Shown here piece after piece: positions 9,801-17,123 of a DNA stretch of 64,000 nt. The notes beneath the pieces are model-generated. The model made no database searches, was not told the origin of the DNA, and saw nothing but the letters and a program-made list of their open reading frames with translations. Position 1 is the stretch's first letter. Each line of letters opens with the position of its first letter. Location of the stretch: NCBI RefSeq assembly GCF_050281185.1, contig NZ_JBNNWS010000018.1, positions 40,627-104,626 of the forward strand. Reading direction: 5' to 3'. This stretch comes from Heyndrickxia sp050281185 (GTDB lineage: Bacteria > Bacillota > Bacilli > Bacillales > Bacillaceae_C). Position numbers and translations under genes: made by a program.

Positions 9801-9989
9801 ATTTTCACTATCCCTTACAAACTTCAAAGCTCTCCTTGTAACATGGGAAATATAACTAGAAAGCATTTTCCTAGCTTCCTCTACATCCAACGTTTCCTTT
9901 CCAATTTCGAAAGATTCATTATGTAGTTGTTCAAGTTCTGTTTTTAATTTTTGAGTGATGATTTCTTCGTATATGCCTTGTTTGAGCAC
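6837..9989 (-). CDS. PLD-nuclease / SF2 helicase / DUF3427 protein
   Basis: A 1050-residue multi-domain protein. Residues about 150-290 form a phospholipase D-type nuclease domain with one HxK motif (H226, K228 in RLHAKAYLF) and GSSNLS at 244-249. Residues about 325-680 are a superfamily 2 helicase with Walker A ATGVGKT (353-359), DEFH (448-451), TATP (474-477) and QLGRGLR (651-657). The C-terminal third matches the DUF3427 arrangement. Start is GTG at 9989 with AAGAGGTGA upstream. Relatives occur near restriction and defence genes; DNA cleavage driven by ATP-dependent translocation is the likely activity, its biological role is inferred. Neighbours are a type I toxin and a decayed phage replication module. 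Confidence 0.85.
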   Translation of the reverse strand: MLKQGIYEEIITQKLKTELEQLHNESFEIGKETLDVEEARKMLSSYISHVTRRALKFVRDSENDDKVALINQINLCNEIITILSETLGDQEFDALKISEEAEVLTSLYSRINTTSSFQKTPVIRPVTPISQSSLFTGSNYEPNMLGELKKEIGSSDSIEMLISFIKWSGLRCIIEELISFTDKGGKLRVITTSYMEATDFKAIQELSNLPNTEVKISYDVERTRLHAKAYLFKRETGFSTAYIGSSNLSNPALTSGLEWNLKVTEKDSFDIIKKFEATFESYWNDREFKTYDPSNKEDHQMLKTALSKSKLQNENIIHFTFDIQPYFYQKEILEKLQVERDIYGRTKNLLVAATGVGKTVIAAFDYRRYKRDYRHQSRLLFVAHREEILKQSLDTFRAILKDFNFGDLLVGNHEPNSLEHLFVSIQSFNSKRLYEHTTSDFYDFIIIDEFHHAAADSYQKLLDHYQPQILLGLTATPERMDGKNILSYFDETIAAEMRLTEAINQKLLSPFQYFCISDVVDLSKLKWSRRGYEIRELENVYTSNTLRSNNIVKSVHKYVTDIDQVKGLGFCVSIEHAKYMAEFFNESGIPSVALYGNVNSKLREDVQDQLVMGEIKFIFVVDLYNEGIDIPEVNTILFLRPSESLTVFLQQLGRGLRLHEGKECLTVLDFVGQAHKNYNFEEKFKALIEKTKHSVQYYVENSFFNLPKGCFIQLEKLAKNYILRNIKSSANSKVNLIAKMKYFTEDTGKALTLSNFLHHYHLSLYDFYGKNGNRSFSRMMVEAGVSKEFECNNEKFITSRLPSLFHLNSPTFIRFILTYLKEKKISDDKETLMLSMLFYTFYKSYPEKEGLASIEEGIQNIISVPEFKVEIIAIFEYLYQSIETMEIENDFSFSCPLQVHCKYTTSQIMAAFDYYNEEKSPSFREGVKHFEDKNVDIFFITLNKSDKDFSPSTLYDDYAINERLFHWQTQSRVSETSETAKRYIQHRQREQQIALFVREYKKENGYTSPFVFLGTADYVKHSGNKPMSFIWKLREEMPSYLLPRANKNIL

Positions 9990-10137
9990 TTGGGGTCACC
10001 TCTTAAACTATGAGAGAATCATTTCATCTAACCATATTTTTTGTATATATTAAAAATAACAGAAAATATTGTAAAAGTTAAATAGATGTAATGAAGGCCG
10101 GTTTATCTTTTGGAATACCAAATAGCTAGAGCTATTC

Positions 10138-10350
10138 TTACCGGATTCCACCAAATGATTCGATGTCTGATAAGGTGGTGAAGGTATGCAAATCAATCCC
10201 CTTACCAGCCCGCTTTAATTCCACCATTCTTCTCATTAACTCTTTATGCCGAGTACTTTCAAGCTGATCGGGTTGAATAATGGTATCATGAACTAAATAA
10301 CCCGCCTTCATTAAGCATCCTAGGTACGTTCTTTCCACAACACTATTCAT
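10138..10350 (-). pseudogene. DnaB-like phage replicative helicase, N-terminal fragment
   Basis: About 70 residues (NSVVERTYLGCLMKAGYLV ... IDLHTFTTLSDIESFGGI) match the N-terminal domain of phage-type DnaB helicases. The frame stops at 10138, just where the linker and ATPase domain should begin, so the protein is truncated. The start overlaps the end of the DnaD-like pseudogene, the normal gene order in Bacillus prophages. No helicase motor sequence remains downstream. Confidence 0.7.
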
Positions 10351-11363
10351 CCTCACCTGCCGTTAGGTCGAGTTCAAATTCTCTCGGAATTGCTCTTCCA
10401 AAAGGAAGCGATTCGATTAACTGTCTATACTGTTTTTGTTTCTCATCATATGAAGCCACTTCTTATACGGTAAGTAAAGATTCATTTTCCCAGTTTTTCA
10501 GAATCCCCACGATATCATTCAGCTTTCGCTGGTTATTGGCACAAGCAATATTCATGGCTTTTAAAATCATTTTTTTCGGTTGTAAAAAAGAAGAATCATC
10601 TAACCAAGATAAAAGATGCAGTTTCGCATATGTGTTCGTTAAACCAAACCCATTAGTGTCCCAAAAGTGGATAATTTCTTTCACATCCTCCATTTTTGGA
10701 TGACTCTGTAACGGATACACTATGTCTGGATTATTCTCTATACTTAGATAGAAATCTATTTGTTATTTTTGTTTTTCTTTTTCTTTTTGTTTTTGTTTTT
10801 CTTTTTGCCCACGTGTCGTAAAACGAGACGATAACGTATCGTCAAATTCCTTACAAAGGTCTTTTTCATCCTCTTTTTTTATCCACCTGTCTTATAACGA
10901 GAAGGAAACAAATCGTTAAATTCTATACAGGGATCTTTTTCATCATACTCTTTTTCTTCCGTATCAATGAGCATCCCTTTTTGTTGATAAAAAGCTTCAT
11001 ATAAACTGCGAATCTCTTGCTTATGTATGGATTCTGCAACATATTGTATAAGCGAGTGATCCTCTACCTCTTTCAATTCGGAAAAAATACAATCCATGAC
11101 CGGTTTTCCGCCTTTTTGGAGGTTCTCTTTCCCCCAGTTCTTGATCGCAAGTTCCCTTGTTTCAGGATTGTAACGAATCAACTGATGATGATCCTCGAAA
11201 AAGCCATTTCTTTCTTCGTAATTCGATAGATTCCAATTTGAGTAGTATTCGGATTCGTAAGCAGATAAAGGTAAAAATACTTATCCTCCGGGGTCATCTC
11301 CTCCAATACAATCGGATTCTTCCAAAAAACAGTACGTACCATTCTATATTTTGCCATCTTCAT
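10343..11363 (-). pseudogene. DnaD-like phage replication protein, broken
   Basis: The N-terminal wing (MAKYRMVRTVFWKNPIVLEE...) runs from 11363 to about 11190, then a deletion plus frameshift moves the reading to another frame (HQLIRYNPETRELAIKNWG...). That frame stops at 10879, and a Lys/Gln-rich linker follows in a third frame. The C-terminal DnaB_2/DnaD domain (residues around GFGLTNTYAKLHLLSWLDD, 10720-10463) has its own stop, followed by a conserved tail ending at 10343. The intact family loads phage helicases at origins. At least three lesions make it a clear pseudogene. Confidence 0.85.
10808..10955. repeat. Imperfect tandem duplication (~73 bp x 2)
   Basis: Segments 10808-10879 and 10882-10952 are imperfect copies, both encoding on the minus strand a DEKDxCxEFxD...SR-type stretch. 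They sit in the linker of the broken DnaD-like gene, next to a run of Lys/Gln codons. The duplication lies within the original coding sequence. Confidence 0.65.
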
Positions 11364-11543
11364 TCACTACCCTTTCTTCACATAAAATTAAATATGAGTG
11401 TCTTAATTAACATTTTGCAACATTTTCCCAATATGCGAAAACAGCCTTAACTTATATTTAATTAAAATTGAACATGCTCGGTATTTGTCTTATTTTCATA
11501 AACTATATATGTGGGTATACACGAGCATTATAAAGGGGGAGAT

Positions 11544-11783
11544 ATGATGTCATTTGGTGCTTATCCTTTCAGAGGTTATGGAAGGGGTTATAGGGGCTAT
11601 GGTCCTCGTATGGGGGGATTTGGTTATTATGGTCCTGGTAGGTTTGGTCTTCTTGGAGGTGGTCTTGGCGCTGGTCTTGGCTTAGCTTTCGGTGGGTTAG
11701 GAGCAGTCGGTGGGTTGGCAGGAGCCGCATTTGGTTTACGTGCTGCTGGATTAGGGTTAGGAGCTCGCAGACCATTCTTCTAA
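11544..11783 (+). CDS. Glycine-rich small protein (79 aa)
   Basis: A low-complexity protein starting MMSFGAYPFRGYGRGYRGYG and ending in a Gly/Leu/Ala-rich tract with GARRPFF at the C-terminus. The first half is Gly/Tyr/Arg-rich, the second half hydrophobic and long enough for a membrane or aggregation segment. AAAGGGGGAG precedes the ATG at 11544. Upstream, CATAAACTA near 11499 resembles a SigK -10 element, so a spore-coat role is possible, though no -35 fits well. No family was recognised. Confidence 0.6.
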   Translation: MMSFGAYPFRGYGRGYRGYGPRMGGFGYYGPGRFGLLGGGLGAGLGLAFGGLGAVGGLAGAAFGLRAAGLGLGARRPFF

Positions 11784-11785
11784 TA

Positions 11786-11823
11786 AATAACGAACAGTGC
11801 CAGGCATAAAAGGTTCCGTTTTT
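11786..11823 (+). repeat. Dispersed intergenic repeat, copy 1
   Basis: The core CGAACAGTGCCAGGCATAAA is repeated in inverted orientation at 21191-21227 with only a few differences over about 37 bp. It belongs to the GTGCCAGGCA-type intergenic sequences common in Bacillus. Confidence 0.65.
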
Positions 11824-11850
11824 GAAGTGCATATTATATAAATGGCAATG

Positions 11851-11893
11851 AAAAATGGCTTGCAAACTAACATCAGTTTGACAAGCCATTTTT
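11851..11893. terminator. Strong bidirectional terminator hairpin
   Basis: AAAAATGGCTTG (11851-11862) pairs with CAAGCCATTTTT, with an additional inner CAAACT/AGTTTG stem. It ends the glycine-rich gene transcript and could also work for minus-strand transcription. From here to 12206 I see no gene, only a short TTAAACT/AGTTTAA hairpin near 11973. Confidence 0.8.
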
Positions 11894-12206
11894 ACGTTAT
11901 TTACGTCCCAATTGATATTGATACTGTCTTTAACTAAAGCGCCGATAGCGAGTATTCGGGAGAAAATCTTATTAAACTGAGGGAGTTTAAGTGTATTTTT
12001 TTATTATCTCTTCTACACTTTAACATAAATATCCAATTTACTTATTGAGTATTAATCTAGAAATAAGCCTCTAAAAGTGAAATAAGCGCTGATCCTTGCT
12101 GCAGTATAGTGCTGACCAAAAGAAAAAGAACTATTAGCAAATTACTTCCCTTTAGCCACCCATGAAGCTGAATACAGATATTTGTAACAACTGATAAAAT
12201 TATAAG

Positions 12207-12391
12207 TTATAGAGACCGAGGGCTGTCTGGAAGAGTGTTGGCAAAAATTATATATATAAGCAAATTAGCAGGCAAAAAAATAAATATTAGTCTTACTATA
12301 AAAGACGATATACCGAAAAACTCTGCTATCCCTCCACACACTCCAGATAATGACCGATCTGTTGATGATTTTCTTAACTTTTTCTATTCAA
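12207..12391 (-). pseudogene. PspC-domain membrane protein, one-base frameshift
   Basis: The body (KSSTDRSLSGVCGGIAEFFG, then one hydrophobic segment and a PDSPRSL end) is a classic small PspC-domain protein, a membrane-bound stress component. A TTG at 12391 sits 7 nt after GGGGGAAC, but its frame stops after five codons. Adding one A to the five-base A-tract (12379-12383 on the plus strand as T) restores a complete 61-residue frame. It is either a recent pseudogene, a slippage-controlled gene, or a sequencing error. Confidence 0.7.
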
Positions 12392-12638
12392 TGTAAGTTC
12401 CCCCTACATATACATTACCATAAAAAAACATATTCATTATATTGATTTCATACTCTGTTATTTTTTCATTTTCCTTCCCTTTTCACAATTCGAAACAAAA
12501 CGTATACTAATGGATTTTAGTTTATCAAATAATCATCTTGATTCATTTCGTTATCTTGCTATTACATTCTAATAGTCTTATTTTTTCTAATTTATTTAGT
12601 TATAGTGTTAGATATCATGAATGTTAGGAGAGATGAAA

Positions 12639-13352
12639 ATGGTCCAAGATATACCAACGAGAATAAAAAGCCTAAATTGGGAATCCATTCAAAACGAATT
12701 AGATGAAAACGGATTTGCAAAACTTCCACCTATTTTAACAAAAGATGAATGTGAATCTTTCATGGAGCTTTATAACGAAGAAGAGTCATACAGAACCACC
12801 ATCAATATGACGAGATACCGCTTTGGGAATGGAGAATATAAATATTTTTCATACCCATTACCTGAAGTCATACAAAGTTTAAGAGAATCATTTTATCCAG
12901 AGCTGGCAAAAACCGCAAATAGATGGTTGGATTACTTGAAGAAACCCGCACAATTTCCAGATAACCTTCAAGATTTCTTAAAGATATGTGAAGAATACGA
13001 GCAAACAAGACCAACACCTTTAATTCTAAAATATGAAAAGGGTGGGTTTAATTGCTTGCACCAGGATTTATATGGAGACGTATTTTTCCCGTTTCAAGTA
13101 GTATTTGTATTAAATCAAAGAGATGAAGATTATACGGGCGGTGAATCCCTATTAGTGGAACAGATCCCACGTGCTCAGAGCAGGGCGCATGTCATTACGT
13201 TGGAACAAGGTGGCGCACTTATTTTTCCTACTAACCATAGACCTTCTCTTGGAAAAAAAGGATATTACAAGAATACAGTTCGTCACGGCGTAAGTACGGT
13301 TACCTCTGGAGAAAGATATGGTATGGGGATTATTTTTCATGATTCTAAATAA
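12639..13352 (+). CDS. 2OG-Fe(II) oxygenase linked to DNA alkylation repair
   Basis: A 237-residue cupin-fold oxygenase. From the chosen start the iron triad is H141/D143 (CLHQDLYGD) and H216 (NTVRHGVS), with R226 placed to bind 2-oxoglutarate. It resembles the family annotated as oxygenases acting on damaged DNA (Pfam Oxygenase-NA), often found beside ada genes. I chose ATG 12639 because AGGAG lies 7-9 nt upstream; the two in-frame ATGs at 12621 and 12633 are badly placed. It precedes adaA by 81 bp in the same direction. Oxidative demethylation of DNA is inferred, not shown for this protein. Confidence 0.8.
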   Translation: MVQDIPTRIKSLNWESIQNELDENGFAKLPPILTKDECESFMELYNEEESYRTTINMTRYRFGNGEYKYFSYPLPEVIQSLRESFYPELAKTANRWLDYLKKPAQFPDNLQDFLKICEEYEQTRPTPLILKYEKGGFNCLHQDLYGDVFFPFQVVFVLNQRDEDYTGGESLLVEQIPRAQSRAHVITLEQGGALIFPTNHRPSLGKKGYYKNTVRHGVSTVTSGERYGMGIIFHDSK

Positions 13353-13433
13353 ATTTCACTATCTTGCTATTTTATATCTGTCATCATATGTACTAAATTT
13401 ACAGGGTGTATAATATAAGGAGAGGTGAGGTAA

Positions 13434-14033
13434 ATGTTGAGCAGTGTCAATAGTGGATTTCGAAAGAATCATGATGATGAGTTGATGACAAATGAAAAAT
13501 GGCAAGCAATTATTAGCAATGATGCTTCGTACAATGATAAATTTTTCTATGCTGTAAAGACCACTGGGATATTTTGCAAAACGTCATGCAAATCTCGCGT
13601 TCCTAAAAAGGAAAATGTACGTATCTTTAAAAATGCCGAACAAGCTCTCCAAGCAAATTTCCGCCCCTGTAAACGTTGCAAGCCTACTAATGAGAAATTG
13701 CCTGATAGTGAGTGGGTTGCTCTTATCACTGAGTATATTGATAAAAATTTCATTGAAAAACTAACACTAGAAACATTAGCAGATATAGCTCATGGAAGTC
13801 CCTATCATTTGCATCGAACGTTTAAAAAGATTACAGGCATTACGCCAGTCGAGTATATACAACAGGTTAGATTAAACGCAGCTAAAGAGTACCTGATTCA
13901 AACAAATAAAGCGATTGCGGATATCTCCCTATGTGTAGGAATGCCTAACACGCCCTATTTTATTACTCTATTTAGAAAGAAAACTGGACATACACCAGCA
14001 CAATATCGTGAATACAAAAGGTCAATGAAATAA
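13434..14033 (+). CDS. adaA: AdaA: methylphosphotriester-DNA methyltransferase and regulator
   Basis: A 199-residue protein with an Ada zinc domain followed by an AraC-type helix-turn-helix region. Zinc cysteines are C48, C52, C79 and C82 (GIFCKTSC ... FRPCKRC); C48 should accept the methyl group from DNA phosphotriesters. Residues 105-195 hold two HTH motifs. In B. subtilis, methylated AdaA activates the ada operon, so this protein is the likely switch for the downstream genes. GGAGAGGTGAGG precedes the ATG. adaB starts 16 bp after its stop. Confidence 0.93.
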   Translation: MLSSVNSGFRKNHDDELMTNEKWQAIISNDASYNDKFFYAVKTTGIFCKTSCKSRVPKKENVRIFKNAEQALQANFRPCKRCKPTNEKLPDSEWVALITEYIDKNFIEKLTLETLADIAHGSPYHLHRTFKKITGITPVEYIQQVRLNAAKEYLIQTNKAIADISLCVGMPNTPYFITLFRKKTGHTPAQYREYKRSMK

Positions 14034-14049
14034 ACGGAGGAAATTAAAA

Positions 14050-14583
14050 ATGAGATCAGAGAATAAACCAACACTTTATTGGTCTTTGTTAAAGTATAAA
14101 GATTGGAATTTCTATATCGCTTCGACATCTAAGGGGCTTGTGTTTGTTGGTTCACAGAACAAACCATTAGAGGAATTGTCTGAATGGGCTATGAAACGCT
14201 TTCCGGGAATTCCTCTTGTTGAAGATGGTGAAAAGCTCGAACCTTATACGGTTGAAATCACCCAGTATCTTGAAGGGAAACGGCAAACCTTTACCATCCC
14301 TTTTGATTACAATGGGACACCATTCCAGATGGCAGTCTGGAATGCACTTTGCGAGATTCCGTACGGAGAGACAAAGTCCTATTCAGACATAGCAAACGTA
14401 ATAAACAAACCAGCAGCAGTTCGTGCTGTAGGTACAGCCATCGGAGCTAATCCAGTTTTAATCACTGTTCCATGTCATCGTGTAGTAGGAAAAAATGGAG
14501 CGTTAACGGGCTATCGTGGTGGGTTAAAAATGAAGACAAAGCTTTTGGATTTGGAAAGACAGGGTTCATCGAGCAATAAGTAA
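14050..14583 (+). CDS. adaB: AdaB: O6-methylguanine-DNA methyltransferase
   Basis: A 177-residue suicide repair enzyme that moves methyl groups from O6-methylguanine to its own cysteine. The active-site PCHRV motif is present with C142, followed by NGALTGYRGGLKMKTKLL. The RAVGTAIGANP helix region that inserts into the DNA minor groove is intact. Start has GGAGG nearby. It is the second gene of an adaA-adaB operon, as in B. subtilis, but here two further genes follow. Confidence 0.95.
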   Translation: MRSENKPTLYWSLLKYKDWNFYIASTSKGLVFVGSQNKPLEELSEWAMKRFPGIPLVEDGEKLEPYTVEITQYLEGKRQTFTIPFDYNGTPFQMAVWNALCEIPYGETKSYSDIANVINKPAAVRAVGTAIGANPVLITVPCHRVVGKNGALTGYRGGLKMKTKLLDLERQGSSSNK

Positions 14584-14621
14584 AATTCCTGTACAATGAT
14601 TGGAAGCGAGGAGGTTTCCCT

Positions 14622-15440
14622 ATGAAAAGTGAGTTATTCTATAAAAACCCAAAAACCATTCTTAATAAAGGTACAGGATTTCTTTCGGGATATACTCATT
14701 CACTAAATCCTTATACAGGCTGTTCATTCGGGTGTTCCTATTGTTATGTACGCCAAATGCCCGTATCTCTTTTTCGAGAAGGCGAATGGGGAAATTGGAT
14801 TGATGTGAAGAACGGAGCAGCAGCTTTACTCGGTAAAGAACTCCGTAGAGCGAAGGCAAAAGGGAAAGTTACGATTTTTATGTCATCCAGCACTGACCCC
14901 TATCAACCCGTCGAACATAAAGAAAAAGTGACGCGATCGTTATTAGAGGTTATGGTAGATGCCCCTCCAGACTTCTTATTAGTGCAGACGAGAAGCCCAC
15001 TTGTCAGTCGAGATATCGATTTGCTACAGCACTTAAAAGACAGAGTCCGGGTAAGTATAACTATTGAGACGGACTCAGAAACGATACGTAAACATTTTAC
15101 ACCAGAGGCCCCTCCTATTCAGGCACGCTTTAAGGCATTGCAAAAATTAGCAGAGGCAGGAATTCCAACTCAAGTAGCCATAGCCCCTGTATTACCGAGT
15201 GGGGAATATTTTCCTGATAAATTGAAACCACTGGTCAATCGGATATGTATTGATGACTACTTTATGGGCGATGGCAGTGGAGGAAAACGTACAAAAAAAC
15301 TTGGAATTGAAAAAAAATACACGGAACTTAATTTAGAAGAATGGTATGGACCCGAAGCCTATAAGAAAGTGTATGAGAGGTTTTTAGGTATCTTTCCAAA
15401 AAAGCAGATTTATGTTAGTCAATCGGGATTCGAGCCGTAA
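14622..15440 (+). CDS. Radical SAM protein, spore photoproduct lyase-like
   Basis: A 272-residue radical SAM protein of the COG1533/SPL-related family. The iron-sulfur cluster motif is CSFGCSYC (C34, C38, C41), preceded by LNPYTGC, and a TIFMSSSTDPYQPVE segment follows. It is shorter than true SplB and the damage it acts on is unknown. The gene starts 38 bp after adaB with GAGGAGG upstream, so co-transcription with the ada genes is likely. A DNA repair role is inferred from fold and neighbours. Paralogs in other genomes are common without known function. Confidence 0.85.
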   Translation: MKSELFYKNPKTILNKGTGFLSGYTHSLNPYTGCSFGCSYCYVRQMPVSLFREGEWGNWIDVKNGAAALLGKELRRAKAKGKVTIFMSSSTDPYQPVEHKEKVTRSLLEVMVDAPPDFLLVQTRSPLVSRDIDLLQHLKDRVRVSITIETDSETIRKHFTPEAPPIQARFKALQKLAEAGIPTQVAIAPVLPSGEYFPDKLKPLVNRICIDDYFMGDGSGGKRTKKLGIEKKYTELNLEEWYGPEAYKKVYERFLGIFPKKQIYVSQSGFEP

Positions 15441-15460
15441 AGATAACAGGAAGTGATTGT

Positions 15461-15778
15461 ATGCGTAAAGATCATAAGGATAGGACTGAAAATGGCAAAA
15501 AGACATTCACCCTGATGGGCTCCGATATGCGTCCATATCAAAGTGATACACCAGGAATTTACGGGGGATATAGACGGGGTAAATTATACGGACGATTAGA
15601 TTGCTCCTCAGCACTTCGAGCCATAGCAGAAGGTGCATATATAAAACACCGTGTATTTTTTGACGATGAACAGACGGCGATCTCGGCGGGTTTCAGGCCG
15701 TGTGCCGTTTGCTTACCTGAAAAATATGCAAAGTGGAAGAAAGAGCAAAAGGAAAGGAGGCATAATGAAAATGTATAA
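15461..15778 (+). CDS. Stand-alone Ada-type metal-binding domain protein
   Basis: A 105-residue protein whose middle (LYGRLDCSSALRAIAEG ... VFFDDEQTAISAGFRPCAVC) matches the Ada zinc domain, with cysteines C48, C81 and C84. AdaA has four cysteines; here the CxxxC pair is replaced by a single C48, so zinc binding or methyl transfer may differ. There is no HTH or methyltransferase domain attached. It follows the radical SAM gene by 20 bp. It could be a damage sensor, a structural zinc protein, or a regulator partner; none is proven. Confidence 0.75.
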   Translation: MRKDHKDRTENGKKTFTLMGSDMRPYQSDTPGIYGGYRRGKLYGRLDCSSALRAIAEGAYIKHRVFFDDEQTAISAGFRPCAVCLPEKYAKWKKEQKERRHNENV

Positions 15779-15833
15779 AACACAGGCCAATTCAGGCACG
15801 CCGTTGTTAAGCCAGTTTATCACATATTCATAA
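15765..15833 (+). CDS. Tiny ORF after the Ada-like gene (22 aa)
   Basis: A 22-codon frame (MKMYKTQANSGTPLLSQF...) overlaps the end of the previous gene and has a near-perfect GGAAAGGAGG before its ATG. Translational coupling to the operon is plausible. It may instead be the surviving start of a deleted fifth gene, since it ends close to the operon terminator. No family recognised. Confidence 0.35.
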   Translation: MKMYKTQANSGTPLLSQFITYS

Positions 15834-15845
15834 GAATTCGAATGG

Positions 15846-15882
15846 ATATAGGGGCTCTATGAAAACGAGTCCCTATATTTGA
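15846..15882 (+). terminator. Intrinsic terminator of the ada operon
   Basis: ATATAGGGGCTC (15846-15857) pairs with GAGTCCCTATAT (15867-15878), followed by TTGATG. It separates the ada operon from the convergent alkD. Confidence 0.75.
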
Positions 15883-15920
15883 TGTAATTTGAAGATATAT
15901 TTATAAGCCAACTTACTTTT

Positions 15921-16604
15921 TTATCGCCGTTTCATACTACGTATAAGATTTTTGTTTTCTTTATCCACACGATAAGATTCCGTAATTTTTTGCAAGGCTT
16001 TATTATATGTAAAATCATCGAGCGTGTTGTTTCTCAAATATTCTATTGTAATATCAGGAATTTTTACATAGCAGATAGATACAGCCCACGCAACCGCCAT
16101 TTTGGCATAAAACCCTTCATGCTTTACACGATCTAGTAGTTTTAGCACCCTATCGATGTATTCAGTCTCTATATAAAAGTCTAGGAGCATGACTACTCCA
16201 AAACGTATGTCATATTCTTTCTCAGATGACAGATATGGCTGTAAAAACTCCCACACACGCTCCTTATTATCTTTTGTAAATTTAAGCCCTGTACAAAAGC
16301 TATCACACACGGACCAATTATCAATTTTCGGCACAAAAGCAGCAACATAAGCTAAGCTATCTTCAATATCTGTCTTAACATAACCAATGACCATACCTTG
16401 TAGCATGATTTCCTCAAAATATCCATCTTCTGCGGTTTCAAGGTAAGTGCGCCAATCCCCCTTTGTAATTTTTTTTGCTAGTTTACGAAGCTCTGGCAGC
16501 CGGACACCTAAAACATTATTAATATTAGGTATAAGAGCTGCTGAAAACTTTTGATAATCTGAATCAATCAGTTCAAAGATTTGTTTTCTAATTGTATTTT
16601 CCAT
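15921..16604 (-). CDS. alkD: AlkD: DNA alkylation repair glycosylase
   Basis: A 227-residue HEAT-like repeat glycosylase that removes 3-methyl and 7-methyl purines. The residues corresponding to the B. cereus AlkD active cleft appear in order: W97 and D101 (DNWSVCDSF), R134 (YDIRFGV) and W173 (AVAWAVS). The spacings of 4, 33 and 39 match the B. cereus values of 4, 35 and 39 closely. It converges on the ada operon across a terminator, which brings five alkylation-repair candidates into 4 kb. The start is a normal ATG at 16604. Confidence 0.92.
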   Translation of the reverse strand: MENTIRKQIFELIDSDYQKFSAALIPNINNVLGVRLPELRKLAKKITKGDWRTYLETAEDGYFEEIMLQGMVIGYVKTDIEDSLAYVAAFVPKIDNWSVCDSFCTGLKFTKDNKERVWEFLQPYLSSEKEYDIRFGVVMLLDFYIETEYIDRVLKLLDRVKHEGFYAKMAVAWAVSICYVKIPDITIEYLRNNTLDDFTYNKALQKITESYRVDKENKNLIRSMKRR

Positions 16605-16779
16605 TTTGCTCCCCTACTTTTCTTATATCTAACAGTTTCACTATAACTGATTATTTTTTGGGAAAGCAAAAAAATGAATATAAAAGCAAGATATCGAAGT
16701 GATTTTATTACTAGAGTAATAATACTAAGTAATTGACTATCGGAAGTCCTCCTTGCAATGTATTATTTCTTTGTTAAAA

Positions 16780-16811
16780 TTCCTTAACGTTGTAAATCCG
16801 CATTTACAACG
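16780..16811. repeat. Intergenic repeat with perfect hairpin, copy 1
   Basis: TTCCTTAACGTTGTAAAT (16780-16797) recurs exactly at 18187-18204. Here it also forms a perfect CGTTGTAAAT/ATTTACAACG stem (16788-16797, 16802-16811). A second hairpin lies at about 16893-16919 (GATACCACTTT with AAAGTGGTAT). The 16605-17123 spacer holds no gene. Confidence 0.65.
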
Positions 16812-17123
16812 CTAAGCCTATTTTCAAGACGATTCCCCCGTTTTTAACAACGTTAAGAAAGTTTTAGTGGTCTTAAAGAATCTAAGGATACCACTTTCTC
16901 CGAATTAAAGTGGTATTCTCCTAGTAAATTAATATGTTCCCACCTTAAAGGTGACATATGGTGCAATAAGTCTTCATTAAAATTAGAATTCGTAATGGAG
17001 ATTATTTATATTTTGTGCTGAGCGCAACTTTGAATTGGCAGAAAGCAAACATTAAGTGATAAAAATCAAAGCGTCCATCCGTTAAAATTTAATGTATACT
17101 TTAAAATGTGAGGTGAAGAAATC

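Noticed and set aside
11544..11783. Antifreeze or silk-like secreted protein
   Set aside because: There is no signal peptide with a cleavage site; Gly richness alone does not support it.
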